Below, piece by piece: positions 9,276 to 17,895 of a stretch of DNA of 64,000 nt; position 1 is the first letter of the stretch; each line of letters begins with the position of its first letter. Both the position numbers and the translations under genes were made by a program. The stretch is taken from NCBI RefSeq assembly GCF_015775975.1, contig NZ_CP064056.1:496001-560000 (forward strand), read 5' to 3'. Below the pieces are notes generated by a model that saw nothing but the letters and a program-made list of their open reading frames with translations, made no database searches and had not been told where the DNA came from. This DNA is from Staphylococcus lloydii (GTDB taxonomy: Bacteria > Bacillota > Bacilli > Staphylococcales > Staphylococcaceae).

Positions 9276-10346
9276 TTAATCCATTTTACCAAGTTTATAA
9301 CTTTCGTAGACCTTTTCATATTTGATATGACCGATGCCACCAACTACATATTTACCGAATTTAAATAAGTTTAGTAAATAAGCTAAGCAAATGGCTACAG
9401 TTAAGGTGATTATAAATGTGAAAGCAATATTTCTTATCGCACTATCTTCACGTAGCATCCCAAGTTGATTGACGAAAAAGTAATGCAATAGATAGATACA
9501 GAAAGAATAATTACTTATAAATAATATGAATTTTGGCACGTATTTGACGTACGATGAAAATAAGAAAAACATTAAAATGACCATTGTGACATAGATAGGT
9601 ATATCAAAACGTTTTGATTCTACCCAAGTACTCACTCCAAATACATAGTTACAAATTAATAAACCTGCAGCTAAAATTGTCCCTATGATAATAGATATAG
9701 TGTATTTCTTAATATTTTTCATAAGTGTTTCATAATATACGCCAGTATAAAAACCAAGTACAAAGTAACTAATCCAACCTAGGAATAACATCCAGCCTTC
9801 ACGATCCCAAAACATAGAGAGGATGTCGCCATGAGCTGGCGGTACAAATTGTCTGAATGCCCAATATAGCGTGGCGAAAATTGTTGTGCCAATTATCATA
9901 GGTATAGGTTTCCATCTCACTAAATATTTAGCAAAAAAGAAATGCAATAAGTAAAATTGCATAATGATTACAATAAAATATGTAACTGCGCCGCCATGAA
10001 ACATGGTGTCATTTAAATGTCCCATAAAGGCTTTAAAAGAATCGGGTTTATAATAAAAATATGAAATACCAATGTTTATAAATACATAGGGGATACCTAG
10101 ATAAATTAATTTATCTTTGAAGAATCCATTCTTAATAGTAGTATGATAGTTTTTAGCTAATAAGAATTCAGATATAAAAACAAACAATGGCGTACTAAAC
10201 ATTAAAAGCAATTGAACGATACGAATTAATGTTCCTTTGCCTAAATTGTCACTTTGGATAAATGTTGTCGTTATAGAATGAATAAGCACAATACTAAGAC
10301 AGGCGATTGTGCGCATCCAAAAAATCACTGATGTATAAGTTTTCAT
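9276..10346 (-). CDS. Acyltransferase 3 family membrane protein (IcaC-like)
   Basis: A 356-residue protein with about ten membrane segments, of the acyltransferase 3 family, which O-acylates surface polysaccharides or lipids. The N-terminus carries the usual R-T-I-A-C-L-S-I-V-L-I-H-S segment with the catalytic-type histidine at about 23. The size and the helix G-W-I-S-Y-F-V-L-G-F-Y-T-G near 190 recall IcaC (F-L-G-A-Y-M-G-Y there), the membrane protein linked to succinylation or export of intercellular adhesin. No icaA, icaD or icaB lies nearby, so an ica role is not supported. The ribosome binding site AGAGAGG is 13 bases from the ATG, rather far. Confidence 0.75.
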   Translation of the reverse strand: MKTYTSVIFWMRTIACLSIVLIHSITTTFIQSDNLGKGTLIRIVQLLLMFSTPLFVFISEFLLAKNYHTTIKNGFFKDKLIYLGIPYVFINIGISYFYYKPDSFKAFMGHLNDTMFHGGAVTYFIVIIMQFYLLHFFFAKYLVRWKPIPMIIGTTIFATLYWAFRQFVPPAHGDILSMFWDREGWMLFLGWISYFVLGFYTGVYYETLMKNIKKYTISIIIGTILAAGLLICNYVFGVSTWVESKRFDIPIYVTMVILMFFLFSSYVKYVPKFILFISNYSFCIYLLHYFFVNQLGMLREDSAIRNIAFTFIITLTVAICLAYLLNLFKFGKYVVGGIGHIKYEKVYESYKLGKMD

Positions 10347-10587
10347 AATTAAGGCTATACCTCTCTTAAAATGTTGTGCATTATATAAATGTAAATTTCA
10401 ATTCACTGTATAATCAAAAAGAAATCATAACATATATAAATTAAATACAATATTAATTTACATTCAATAAAGATTAAATTTCAATTACAATACCAATGAA
10501 CGCCGTCATATCAATGTTTTCACTCGTGGAATTTAAGTTTTAGCTATACCTAATTAGTAGTGTGCAACGAAAATTCAGAAAATTGGC
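10347..10587. other. AT-rich gap before the rocA promoter
   Basis: Between the acyltransferase start and the rocA cre site I see no convincing ORF or hairpin. It probably holds the acyltransferase promoter, but no box pair stands out. Confidence 0.4.
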
Positions 10588-10601
10588 TGCAAGCGTTTGC
10601 A
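10588..10601 (+). promoter_or_regulatory. CcpA (cre) site overlapping the rocA -35 box
   Basis: TGCAAGCGTTTGCA matches 13 of 14 positions of the cre consensus TGWAARCGYTWNCA and is a near palindrome. It overlaps the -35 box at 10597, a position expected to repress. Confidence 0.75.
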
Positions 10602-10625
10602 ATTATGCTTAGAAGTAGCTAGAAT
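10597..10625 (+). promoter_or_regulatory. rocA SigA promoter
   Basis: TTGCAA (10597-10602) and TAGAAT (10620-10625) with a 17-base spacer, 64 bases before the rocA start. Confidence 0.6.
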
Positions 10626-10689
10626 ATTAAATGAATGGAAGATTCCATTTTTAGTTTTTCTATTTACAAACGACATGGGGGTAGAAAAG

Positions 10690-12234
10690 ATGGTAGTAAA
10701 GTATAGTTATGAACCTGGAATTGATTTTACAAATCCTGAAAACGTAGAATCATTCAAAGAGGCCTTAAATAAAGTTAAAGGTGAATTGAATACAAAAATT
10801 CCTTTAGTAATAAATGGAGAAGAGTCGTTTACAAAAGATACGTATACGTCTATTAATCCAGCAAAAACTTCTGAAGTAATTGCAGAAGTATCAAAAGCAT
10901 CTAAGAATGAAGTAGATAAAGCTTTTGATGCGGCAAATGAAGCATACGAATCATGGAGAAAATGGTCTCATAGAGATCGTGCAGAAGTGTTATTACGTGT
11001 TGCTGCAATTATTCGCAGAAGAAAAGAAGAAATCGCGGCAGTAATGGTTTATGAAGCAGGTAAACCATGGGATGAAGCTGTAGGCGACGCAAGTGAAGGT
11101 ATTGACTTCATTGAGTATTATGCAAGATCTATGATGGACTTAGCTGATGGTAAGCCAGTATTGGATAGAGAAGGGGAACATAACAAGTACTTCTATAAAC
11201 CAATTGGTACTGGTGTTACGATTCCACCTTGGAACTTCCCATTCGCTATTATGGCTGGTACGACATTGGCACCAGTCGTTGCAGGTAACACTGTATTATT
11301 AAAACCAGCAGAAGATACACCATTAACTGCGTATAAACTAATGGAAATTTTAGAAGAAGCAGGCCTACCAAAAGGTGTAGTTAACTTTGTGCCTGGTGAC
11401 CCTAAAGAAATTGGTGACTATTTAGTTGATAGTAAACATACGCACTTTGTTACATTTACTGGTTCAAGAGCGACGGGTGTTCGTATTTTTGAACGCGCAG
11501 CTAAAGTACAAGAAGGTCAACAATTCTTAAAACGCGTTATCGTTGAAATGGGCGGTAAAGATGCGATTATCGTAGATAAAGATTGTGATACTGATTTAGC
11601 AGCAGAATCAATCGTGTCATCTGCATTTGGCTTCTCTGGACAAAAATGCTCAGCATGTTCAAGAGCAATTGTACACAAGGATGTACATGATGAAGTGTTA
11701 CAAAAAGCAATCAAATTAACTCAAGAAATTGAAGTGGGCAACACATTAAATAACACTTACATGGGTCCTGTAATTAACAAAAAACAATTCGATAAGATTA
11801 AAGATTATATCGAAATTGGTGGTAAAGAAGGTAAGATTGAACAAGGTGGCGGTGCTGACGATGGTACTGGTTACTTTATCGAACCAACAATTATTTCAGG
11901 CTTAAAATCTAAAGATCGTGTAATGCAAGAAGAAATCTTTGGACCTGTAGTCGGCTTTGTTAAAGGTTCTGATTTTGATGAGTTATTAGAAATTGCTAAT
12001 GACACAGATTATGGTTTAACAGGTGCAGTCATCACTAATAATCGTGAGCACTGGATTAGAGCATGTCGTGATTACGATGTAGGTAACTTATATCTAAATC
12101 GTGGTTGTACTGCGGCAGTTATGGGTTATCACCCATTCGGTGGCTTTAAAATGTCTGGTACAGATGCCAAAACAGGAAGCCCTGACTACTTATTAAACTT
12201 CTTAGAACAAAAAGTAGTTTCAGAGATGTTTTAA
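10690..12234 (+). CDS. rocA: L-glutamate gamma-semialdehyde dehydrogenase
   Basis: Oxidises glutamate gamma-semialdehyde (from proline or arginine/ornithine) to glutamate with NAD+, feeding amino acid carbon to 2-oxoglutarate. The 514-residue product from the ATG at 10690 matches the known length and the M-V-V start of staphylococcal RocA; a longer frame from 10597 would run through the promoter. The ATG follows GGGGGT with seven-base spacing. Aldehyde dehydrogenase motifs are intact: I-P-P-W-N-F-P-F near 178, V-E-M-G-G-K-D with the general base Glu286, and G-Q-K-C-S-A-C with catalytic Cys320. The gene is monocistronic, with its own terminator. The cre box over its promoter indicates glucose repression, in keeping with known CcpA control of rocA in staphylococci. 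Confidence 0.95.
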   Translation: MVVKYSYEPGIDFTNPENVESFKEALNKVKGELNTKIPLVINGEESFTKDTYTSINPAKTSEVIAEVSKASKNEVDKAFDAANEAYESWRKWSHRDRAEVLLRVAAIIRRRKEEIAAVMVYEAGKPWDEAVGDASEGIDFIEYYARSMMDLADGKPVLDREGEHNKYFYKPIGTGVTIPPWNFPFAIMAGTTLAPVVAGNTVLLKPAEDTPLTAYKLMEILEEAGLPKGVVNFVPGDPKEIGDYLVDSKHTHFVTFTGSRATGVRIFERAAKVQEGQQFLKRVIVEMGGKDAIIVDKDCDTDLAAESIVSSAFGFSGQKCSACSRAIVHKDVHDEVLQKAIKLTQEIEVGNTLNNTYMGPVINKKQFDKIKDYIEIGGKEGKIEQGGGADDGTGYFIEPTIISGLKSKDRVMQEEIFGPVVGFVKGSDFDELLEIANDTDYGLTGAVITNNREHWIRACRDYDVGNLYLNRGCTAAVMGYHPFGGFKMSGTDAKTGSPDYLLNFLEQKVVSEMF

Positions 12235-12245
12235 TATGCATAGTA

Positions 12246-12287
12246 AAACTACCTATTAGCTTATGTGGCTAATAGGTAGTTTTTTTG
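12246..12287 (+). terminator. rocA terminator
   Basis: Fifteen-base perfect stem (12246-12260 with 12268-12282), followed by a T-run that continues to 12286. Confidence 0.9.
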
Positions 12288-12293
12288 TCTTGC

Positions 12294-12746
12294 TTAATGT
12301 TTATCTTCTTTGATTAAGTGTTTTATATCTCTAAATCCTTCACGATGATCGGCAAGTTCTTCCATTATACGATACCAATCATTATCGCCTTCGTTAAAGG
12401 TTTGGCGTAATAAATCATTTTGTGCGCTATTGAGTTGTTCTACTAACTCATGTCCTTCATCTGTGATAAATAATTGTTTGACGCGCATATCATCAGGGCT
12501 CGGTTGTTCGATGATTAATTTTTTCTCTTTAAGTGTTTTCAATGTGGCATGTGAACCTTGCTTTGAAATATCTAGAACTGCTAATAATTGTTTAATCGTA
12601 ATACCTGGTAGTTTATTGATAAAAAATAAAAAACGGTGGTGTTGGCGATTCATACCCGATTGTTCAATAATTTCGTCGGCTCTATTAATAAATGTTTTAT
12701 AAGCAAAATAAAACAACATGTGTTCGTAATCACGATGGTTTGTCAT
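12294..12746 (-). CDS. MarR family transcriptional regulator
   Basis: A 150-residue winged-helix repressor. The recognition region I-T-I-K-Q-L-L-A-V-L-D-I-S-K-Q-G (about 49-64) and the wing D-D-M-R-V-K-Q-L-F-I-T-D-E-G (about 90-103) are typical of MarR. There is no cysteine, so direct thiol sensing is unlikely; a small-molecule ligand is more likely. It is divergent from the keto-acid decarboxylase gene, and two similar inverted repeats sit in the shared promoter region, one by its own extended -10 box and one over the decarboxylase -35 box. I infer that it represses both itself and the decarboxylase. The ATG follows AAAGGAAG. Confidence 0.85.
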   Translation of the reverse strand: MTNHRDYEHMLFYFAYKTFINRADEIIEQSGMNRQHHRFLFFINKLPGITIKQLLAVLDISKQGSHATLKTLKEKKLIIEQPSPDDMRVKQLFITDEGHELVEQLNSAQNDLLRQTFNEGDNDWYRIMEELADHREGFRDIKHLIKEDKH

Positions 12747-12770
12747 TATAGTGTAACTTCCTTTGAATTA

Positions 12771-12786
12771 AATAGTTGCACCTATT
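12771..12786. promoter_or_regulatory. Putative MarR operator A
   Basis: Inverted repeat AATAG-N6-CTATT, overlapping the -10 box of the MarR gene (12784-12789 on the minus strand). It shares the core AGTTG..ACCTATT with operator B. Confidence 0.5.
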
Positions 12787-12811
12787 ATAGCAAAAATATA
12801 TATGTTGTCAT
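12784..12811 (-). promoter_or_regulatory. Promoter of the MarR gene (extended -10)
   Basis: On the minus strand: ATGACA, 16-base spacer ending in TGC, then TATAAT. This gives an extended -10 promoter 38 bases before the MarR start. Confidence 0.55.
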
Positions 12812-12823
12812 AATTAAGTCAAT

Positions 12824-12836
12824 ATAGTTGACCTAT
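12824..12836. promoter_or_regulatory. Putative MarR operator B
   Basis: Inverted repeat ATAG-N5-CTAT covering the -35 box TTGACC of the decarboxylase promoter. Confidence 0.5.
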
Positions 12837-12856
12837 TTATGATATACAGTTATTAT
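12828..12856 (+). promoter_or_regulatory. Promoter of the keto-acid decarboxylase gene
   Basis: TTGACC (12828-12833), 17-base spacer, TATTAT (12851-12856), 38 bases before the ATG. Confidence 0.6.
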
Positions 12857-12894
12857 ATTAATTGTAAGGCCAATTGTGAAAGGTGGAATGAATT

Positions 12895-14535
12895 ATGAAA
12901 ATGAGAGTAGGACAGTATTTAATTGATGCTATTCACAACGCAGGAGTAAATGAGATTTTTGGTGTTCCAGGAGATTTTAACTTAGCATTTTTAGACGATG
13001 TTATTGAGCACAAGGACGTAAAATGGGTGGGCAATACAAATGAATTAAATGCAAGTTACGCCGCAGATGGATATGCAAGAATGAATGGACTAGCTGCAAT
13101 GATTACCACATTTGGCGTAGGAGAATTAAGTGCAGTAAATGGTATTGCTGGTTCGTACGCAGAACGTGTACCAGTTATTGCTATAACAGGTGCGCCTACA
13201 ACTAAAGTAGAACAAGAACGTAAATTTGTGCACCACTCATTAGGAGAAGGCACTTTTGATGATTATAGAAAAATGTTTGAACACATTACGACGGCACAAG
13301 GTTATATCACTACTGATAATGCTATAGAAGAAATCCCTAGATTAATCAACGCTGCTATCAACGAACGTCGACCAGTACATGTACATTTACCAATAGATGT
13401 TGCAATGACTGAAATTGAAGTAAACGAAGCATTTCAGCCGACTGTGAAAGAATCAACAATTAACGAGCAAGTTGTTGACATGATTTCACAAAAATTAAGT
13501 AGTGCATCGCAACCAGTTATAATTACAGGACATGAAATTAATAGTTTTGATTTACACGAAAAATTAGAACAATTTGTTAATAAAACAAATATACCATTAG
13601 CCCAATTATCACTTGGTAAAGGTGCATTTAACGAAGAAAATGAACATTATCTAGGTATATATGACGGTAGCGTAGCAGAAGAAAACGTTAGAAATTATGT
13701 CGATCAAAGTGATGCTATTTTAAATATTGGTGCAAAAATAACTGATTCAGCTTCTGCTGGATTCTCATACCAATTTGATATTGATGATGTAGTGATGTTA
13801 AATCACCGCAATTTCAAAATGAATGAAACAAGACGCGAAGATATAGATTTACCGACTATACTAAATAGCCTATTAGCAATTGATTATCATAATGATGCGA
13901 TGTTCCCTGAAATAAATCGTGAACTTGATGACCATATTGAGTTGACGAATGAGCCATTAGAACAGGAAACTTACTTCAAAATGATGCAACAATTTATTGG
14001 TTTAGATGATGTCATTTTAGCAGAACAAGGTACTTCTTTCTTTGGTGCATATGATTTATTGTTATATAAAAACAATAAATTTATTGGGCAACCATTATGG
14101 GGCTCAATCGGTTACACTTTACCATCATTATTAGGCTCACAAATGGCAGATCAACAACGTAGAAATATTTTATTTATTGGTGATGGTTCATTACAATTAA
14201 CTGTACAAGAATTATCAACTATGATTAGACAACAAATAAATCCTATTATTTTTGTAATTAACAACGATGGGTATACAGTAGAACGATTAATTCATGGAGA
14301 ACATCAACCTTACAACGATATTCATATGTGGGATTACAAAGCTTTACCACAAGTGTTTGGTGGAGATAATGTTGGTATACATGAAGTTGCAAATGCACAA
14401 GACTTGAAACATACTTTTGAAAACATCAAAGCACAAGGTAATAAAATGCATTTCGTAGAAGTTAAAATGGCTCAAGGTGATGCGCCAGAAAAACTAAGAA
14501 GCATTAGTCAGGTGTTTGCGAATCAAAATAAATAA
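12895..14535 (+). CDS. ipdC: Thiamine-diphosphate 2-keto-acid decarboxylase (IpdC/PDC-like)
   Basis: Cytoplasmic decarboxylase that turns a 2-oxo acid (indolepyruvate, phenylpyruvate, branched-chain keto acid or pyruvate) into the aldehyde. The 546 residues have the pyruvate decarboxylase three-domain order. Glu50 in N-T-N-E-L activates thiamine; the His113-His114 pair in K-F-V-H-H-S is the hallmark that separates decarboxylases from acetolactate synthases and pyruvate oxidases; the ThDP-binding G-D-G to N-N motif runs from about 429 to 457. Compare CidC in this window, which lacks the histidine pair. The ATG follows AAAGGTGG. The substrate cannot be told from sequence. The divergent MarR regulator probably controls it. 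Confidence 0.9.
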   Translation: MKMRVGQYLIDAIHNAGVNEIFGVPGDFNLAFLDDVIEHKDVKWVGNTNELNASYAADGYARMNGLAAMITTFGVGELSAVNGIAGSYAERVPVIAITGAPTTKVEQERKFVHHSLGEGTFDDYRKMFEHITTAQGYITTDNAIEEIPRLINAAINERRPVHVHLPIDVAMTEIEVNEAFQPTVKESTINEQVVDMISQKLSSASQPVIITGHEINSFDLHEKLEQFVNKTNIPLAQLSLGKGAFNEENEHYLGIYDGSVAEENVRNYVDQSDAILNIGAKITDSASAGFSYQFDIDDVVMLNHRNFKMNETRREDIDLPTILNSLLAIDYHNDAMFPEINRELDDHIELTNEPLEQETYFKMMQQFIGLDDVILAEQGTSFFGAYDLLLYKNNKFIGQPLWGSIGYTLPSLLGSQMADQQRRNILFIGDGSLQLTVQELSTMIRQQINPIIFVINNDGYTVERLIHGEHQPYNDIHMWDYKALPQVFGGDNVGIHEVANAQDLKHTFENIKAQGNKMHFVEVKMAQGDAPEKLRSISQVFANQNK

Positions 14536-14545
14536 ATTATTATTA

Positions 14546-14583
14546 AAAAAAGGTTGGGACTTAATGTCTCAGCCTTATTTTTT
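14546..14583 (+). terminator. Terminator of the decarboxylase gene
   Basis: Eleven-base stem with G-U pairs (14550-14560 with 14566-14576), flanked by an A-run and followed by a T-rich tail. Confidence 0.8.
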
Positions 14584-14820
14584 GTTGTGATTGTTAAGTT
14601 TAAAGATTGCGCTATGTATGATTATCGTGCAAGATAAATTTATAAATAAAGGCAAAACGCAGTAATAAATTTGGTGCTAAACGGTAATTGTTATTGAATC
14701 GATAATTACGGGAATAGGTGCACTGGTGATGTTTGTCACGTTTTACATAAAGCTATGTATATTGTTTTAATTTATAGAAAATATAGATTCTGATATTTCT
14801 AAAGAAAGAAGGTGTCATAA

Positions 14821-15354
14821 ATGCAATTTAAACGATCATATAAGTCACCAGTAGGGAATTTAACGATTACTACGGATGGCGAAAATATAACAGGGTTATG
14901 GTTTGAAAACCAACAAAATTATGAGACATTGTTAAACGATACAGTAAAAGAACAATACCAACCTATATTTGATAAGGTCACGCATTGGTTAGATGAATAT
15001 TTCTCAGGAAATAAGCCGACGATAAATTTCTCGCTTAAACCAACAGGGACCGATTTTCGTATGAACGTATGGTCGAAGTTACGGGAAATTCCTTACGGTG
15101 AGACTGTCACTTACGGGGATATTGCACAACAAATTGCTACAGAAAGAGGACAAAGTAAAATGTCTGCACAAGCAGTAGGTGGCGCAGTAGGAAGTAATCC
15201 TATCTCAATTATTATTCCATGTCATAGAGTTGTAGGCGCTAATGGAAGTCTTACAGGTTTTGGTGGTGGTATTGATAGAAAGATTAAATTACTAAACAAC
15301 GAAAAAGTCGATATGTCCTCATTTTACGTACCAAGTTATAGTACAAAACCATAA
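14821..15354 (+). CDS. ogt: Methylated-DNA--protein-cysteine S-methyltransferase
   Basis: Suicidal DNA repair protein that removes O6-alkyl groups from guanine onto its own cysteine. The active-site motif I-I-P-C-H-R-V is present with Cys134; the helix-turn-helix region with the arginine finger (Y-G-D-I-A...M-S-A-Q-A-V-G-G-A) precedes it, and T-G-F-G-G-G follows. The 177 residues fit the Ogt class. The ATG follows AGAAGGTG. It is monocistronic, between two terminators. The 237 bases before it hold no convincing gene. Confidence 0.95.
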   Translation: MQFKRSYKSPVGNLTITTDGENITGLWFENQQNYETLLNDTVKEQYQPIFDKVTHWLDEYFSGNKPTINFSLKPTGTDFRMNVWSKLREIPYGETVTYGDIAQQIATERGQSKMSAQAVGGAVGSNPISIIIPCHRVVGANGSLTGFGGGIDRKIKLLNNEKVDMSSFYVPSYSTKP

Positions 15355-15357
15355 AAA

Positions 15358-15413
15358 TAAAAAGGCTAAGCATGCGCATTAAATAATTAATGTGGGTGCT
15401 TAGCCTTAATTTA
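15358..15413. terminator. Terminator between ogt and mvaS
   Basis: Long imperfect stem: the outer 11 bp AAGGCTAAGCA pairs with TGCTTAGCCTT, and the inner arm forms about ten more pairs. Flanks are A/T-rich on both strands, so it can serve both converging genes. Confidence 0.8.
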
Positions 15414-15466
15414 TTTTGTAGAGGAAAAGATTAGCATATTAAGCATCTTTTCCAGTGATTTAAATT

Positions 15467-16636
15467 TTATTTTAAGGTATTATAATTACGGATATGATCA
15501 TTAATATCGTTTAAGTAAAAAATACCATGTTGGTCGCTTGTTAATTCGGTTTCATGATCGAATTCAAGATTATCGAAACGATTGAAGAAATGCTCATATT
15601 CCTCTACTGATAATTCAGTACGAGAGTTTAATAAAGCTTTATGGTGCTCTACGTTTAGCACTTCACTATAACCGTCAACAAGTTTACCACTGAAGAATTC
15701 ACCGACAGAACCTGAACCATAACTAAATAAGCCAATAGTTTGGCCACCTTTTAAGTCGTGTGTTTCTAATAAAGAAATTAAACTTAAATACAATGATCCA
15801 GTATAGATATTACCTACATATCTGTTGTAATAAGTTGCAGCGTCATAACCTGATGTTAAGCGGTTATGCGTTTCAGAATCAATATCTTCTGTTAAAATTG
15901 AATCAAGCGCTTTTTTACCCATTTTTGTAAATGGAACATGGAAACATAAAGAAGCAAAATCTGAAAGTGATTTATTGTATCGTTTTGCATATTCATTCCA
16001 GCTTTCTTGGAATGATTGGATATATGCATCTTTAGATAAAGCACCGGCTACTAATGGATATGATAGGCCAGATGGTCTCCAAAAATCATAAACGTCTTGC
16101 GTGTATGCCACTGCATCATCGTTTAATTCGAGAATGCGTGGATTGTGTGAAATTAACATAGCAACCGCGCCAGCGCCTTGAGTTGGCTCACCGCCAGAAT
16201 GTAGTCCGTAACGTGCAGTATCACTTGCAATTACTAATACTTTTTCATTTGGACGATTTGCTAAATAATCTTTTGCAAGTTGAATAGCAGGTGTAGCAGC
16301 GTAGCATGCTTCCTTCATTTCAAAACATCGTGCAAAGGGTTGTATACCCAGTAGATTATGTATTTGAACGGCTGATGCTTTGGCAGAATCTATCGCAGAT
16401 TCTGTTGCAACAATTACCATTGAAATATTTTTTTTATCTTCTTCAGAGACGATATTTTTAGCAGCATTAGCACCCATTGAAACAATATCTTGGCTTACTG
16501 GGCTAACAGACATTTCTGTTTGACCGATACCAAGTAAAAATTTATTGGGTTCTACATTGCGTGCTTCAGCTAGTTTAGCCATATCTACATAAAATTGTGG
16601 AACGTAAAAATCAAGTTGATCTATACCGATAGTCAT
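15467..16636 (-). CDS. mvaS: Hydroxymethylglutaryl-CoA synthase
   Basis: Condenses acetyl-CoA with acetoacetyl-CoA to HMG-CoA, the second step of the mevalonate route to isopentenyl diphosphate for undecaprenyl, menaquinone and carotenoids. The 389 residues match the staphylococcal enzyme (about 388). The catalytic triad is intact: Glu79 (A-T-E-S), Cys111 (K-E-A-C-Y-A-A-T) and His233 (C-F-H-V-P-F). The ATG follows AAAGGTG. It is divergent from the thiolase and mvaA genes, so the first three mevalonate enzymes are encoded side by side. Confidence 0.97.
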   Translation of the reverse strand: MTIGIDQLDFYVPQFYVDMAKLAEARNVEPNKFLLGIGQTEMSVSPVSQDIVSMGANAAKNIVSEEDKKNISMVIVATESAIDSAKASAVQIHNLLGIQPFARCFEMKEACYAATPAIQLAKDYLANRPNEKVLVIASDTARYGLHSGGEPTQGAGAVAMLISHNPRILELNDDAVAYTQDVYDFWRPSGLSYPLVAGALSKDAYIQSFQESWNEYAKRYNKSLSDFASLCFHVPFTKMGKKALDSILTEDIDSETHNRLTSGYDAATYYNRYVGNIYTGSLYLSLISLLETHDLKGGQTIGLFSYGSGSVGEFFSGKLVDGYSEVLNVEHHKALLNSRTELSVEEYEHFFNRFDNLEFDHETELTSDQHGIFYLNDINDHIRNYNTLK

Positions 16637-16675
16637 TATGTATCGACACCTTTCTATTAATAAATAAGCACCTGT

Positions 16676-16705
16676 ATCATACCAAAATAGGCTTCATAAA
16701 TACAA
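16676..16705 (-). promoter_or_regulatory. Possible mvaS promoter
   Basis: On the minus strand TTGTAT, 18-base spacer, TATGAT, 40 bases before the mvaS start. Confidence 0.4.
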
Positions 16706-16737
16706 TTATTTTAAAGATTAAGGAATGGGGAATAACA

Positions 16738-17889
16738 ATGAATAAAATAGCTATAGTTAGTGCCAAGAGAACACCGATTGGAAGATTTAGAGGAAAATTA
16801 AGTGATTATTCGGCAGTAGAACTAGGAACTACTGCACTTAAAGCAGCATTGGATGAAGTAAATATTAATCCAAATGAAATCGAACAAGTTATTTTTGGGA
16901 ATGTCTTACAAAGTGGTAGCGGTCAAAATCCAGCTCGCCAAATAGGTATCAATTCAGGTATTCCTAATACAACGCCTGCAATGACAATTAACGAAGTATG
17001 TGGCTCTGGTCTTAAATCCATTATATTAGGAAAACAATTAATTCAATTGGGAGAAGCAAAAGTAGTTGCAGTAGGTGGTGTTGAAAGTATGACCAATGCA
17101 CCGAAGTTACTTTTAAATAGTGATGAATCGCCAGTAGATAGTTTTATGCATGATGGTCTAACAGATGCCTTTCATCATGTACCTATGGGTGTAACTGCAG
17201 AAAAAATTGCTCAAAAATATAGTGTTACACGTGAACAACAAGATGAATTTGCTAATAACTCTCAGCAAAAAGCTGCGCAAGCAACGCAACAAGGTAAATT
17301 TAATAACGAAATTGTACCTATAAAAGATAATGAAGGCGCAATGATGACTTCAGATGAAGGTATTAGAGCGAATAGCAGTGTTGAAAAGCTTAGTACGTTA
17401 AAAACTATTTTTGATGAAAATGGTACTGTGACAGGTGGCAATGCATCAAGTATTAATGATGGTGCAGCAGCAATCATATTAATGGATGAGCAATATGCGA
17501 GAGAACATAACTATGATATTTTAGGCTTTGTAGGAGATTATGCAGAAGTTGGTTGTGACCCACAATATATGGGATACGCACCTTATTATGCAGTGTCACA
17601 ATTGTTAGAAAAAAGCGGTAATACGATTGCGAATATAGATGTTATCGAAATGACGGAAGCATTTGCTGCTCAAAGTATTCCGGTTAAAGCTAATTTAGGT
17701 ATCGCAGATGAGCAATTGAATTTATACGGTGGTGCAATAGCATTGGGTCATCCAATCGGCGCAAGTGGTACACGTTTAGTAACAACACTAGTAAATATAT
17801 TAGAACAAGAAAATAAATCTACAGGTATTGCTACTGCATGTATAGGCGGTGGCTTAGGCATAGCTTTATTAATAGAGAAAGGACGTTAA
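16738..17889 (+). CDS. Acetyl-CoA C-acetyltransferase (thiolase), mevalonate type
   Basis: Biosynthetic thiolase that joins two acetyl-CoA to acetoacetyl-CoA, the first committed step before HMG-CoA synthase. The 383-residue protein has the nucleophile Cys88 (N-E-V-C-G-S-G), the His338 loop G-H-P-I-G-A-S-G and the second cysteine Cys368 (A-C-I-G-G-G). It ends six bases before mvaA, so the two are translated from one message. In enterococci and streptococci the same two activities are fused as MvaE; here they are separate tandem genes in the same order. The ATG follows GGGGAA. Confidence 0.92.
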   Translation: MNKIAIVSAKRTPIGRFRGKLSDYSAVELGTTALKAALDEVNINPNEIEQVIFGNVLQSGSGQNPARQIGINSGIPNTTPAMTINEVCGSGLKSIILGKQLIQLGEAKVVAVGGVESMTNAPKLLLNSDESPVDSFMHDGLTDAFHHVPMGVTAEKIAQKYSVTREQQDEFANNSQQKAAQATQQGKFNNEIVPIKDNEGAMMTSDEGIRANSSVEKLSTLKTIFDENGTVTGGNASSINDGAAAIILMDEQYAREHNYDILGFVGDYAEVGCDPQYMGYAPYYAVSQLLEKSGNTIANIDVIEMTEAFAAQSIPVKANLGIADEQLNLYGGAIALGHPIGASGTRLVTTLVNILEQENKSTGIATACIGGGLGIALLIEKGR

Positions 17890-17895
17890 GCAATT

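Noticed and set aside
9276-10346. icaC assignment
   Set aside because: Length and some motifs fit, but the other ica genes are missing and acyltransferase 3 proteins are diverse.
10597-10689. N-terminal extension of RocA
   Set aside because: It would start inside the promoter and cre box. The family start M-V-V and the ribosome binding site point to 10690.
14590-14820. Short hydrophobic reading frame (about 28 codons) before ogt
   Set aside because: It has no start codon with a ribosome binding site and no recognisable relative; probably chance in AT-rich DNA.
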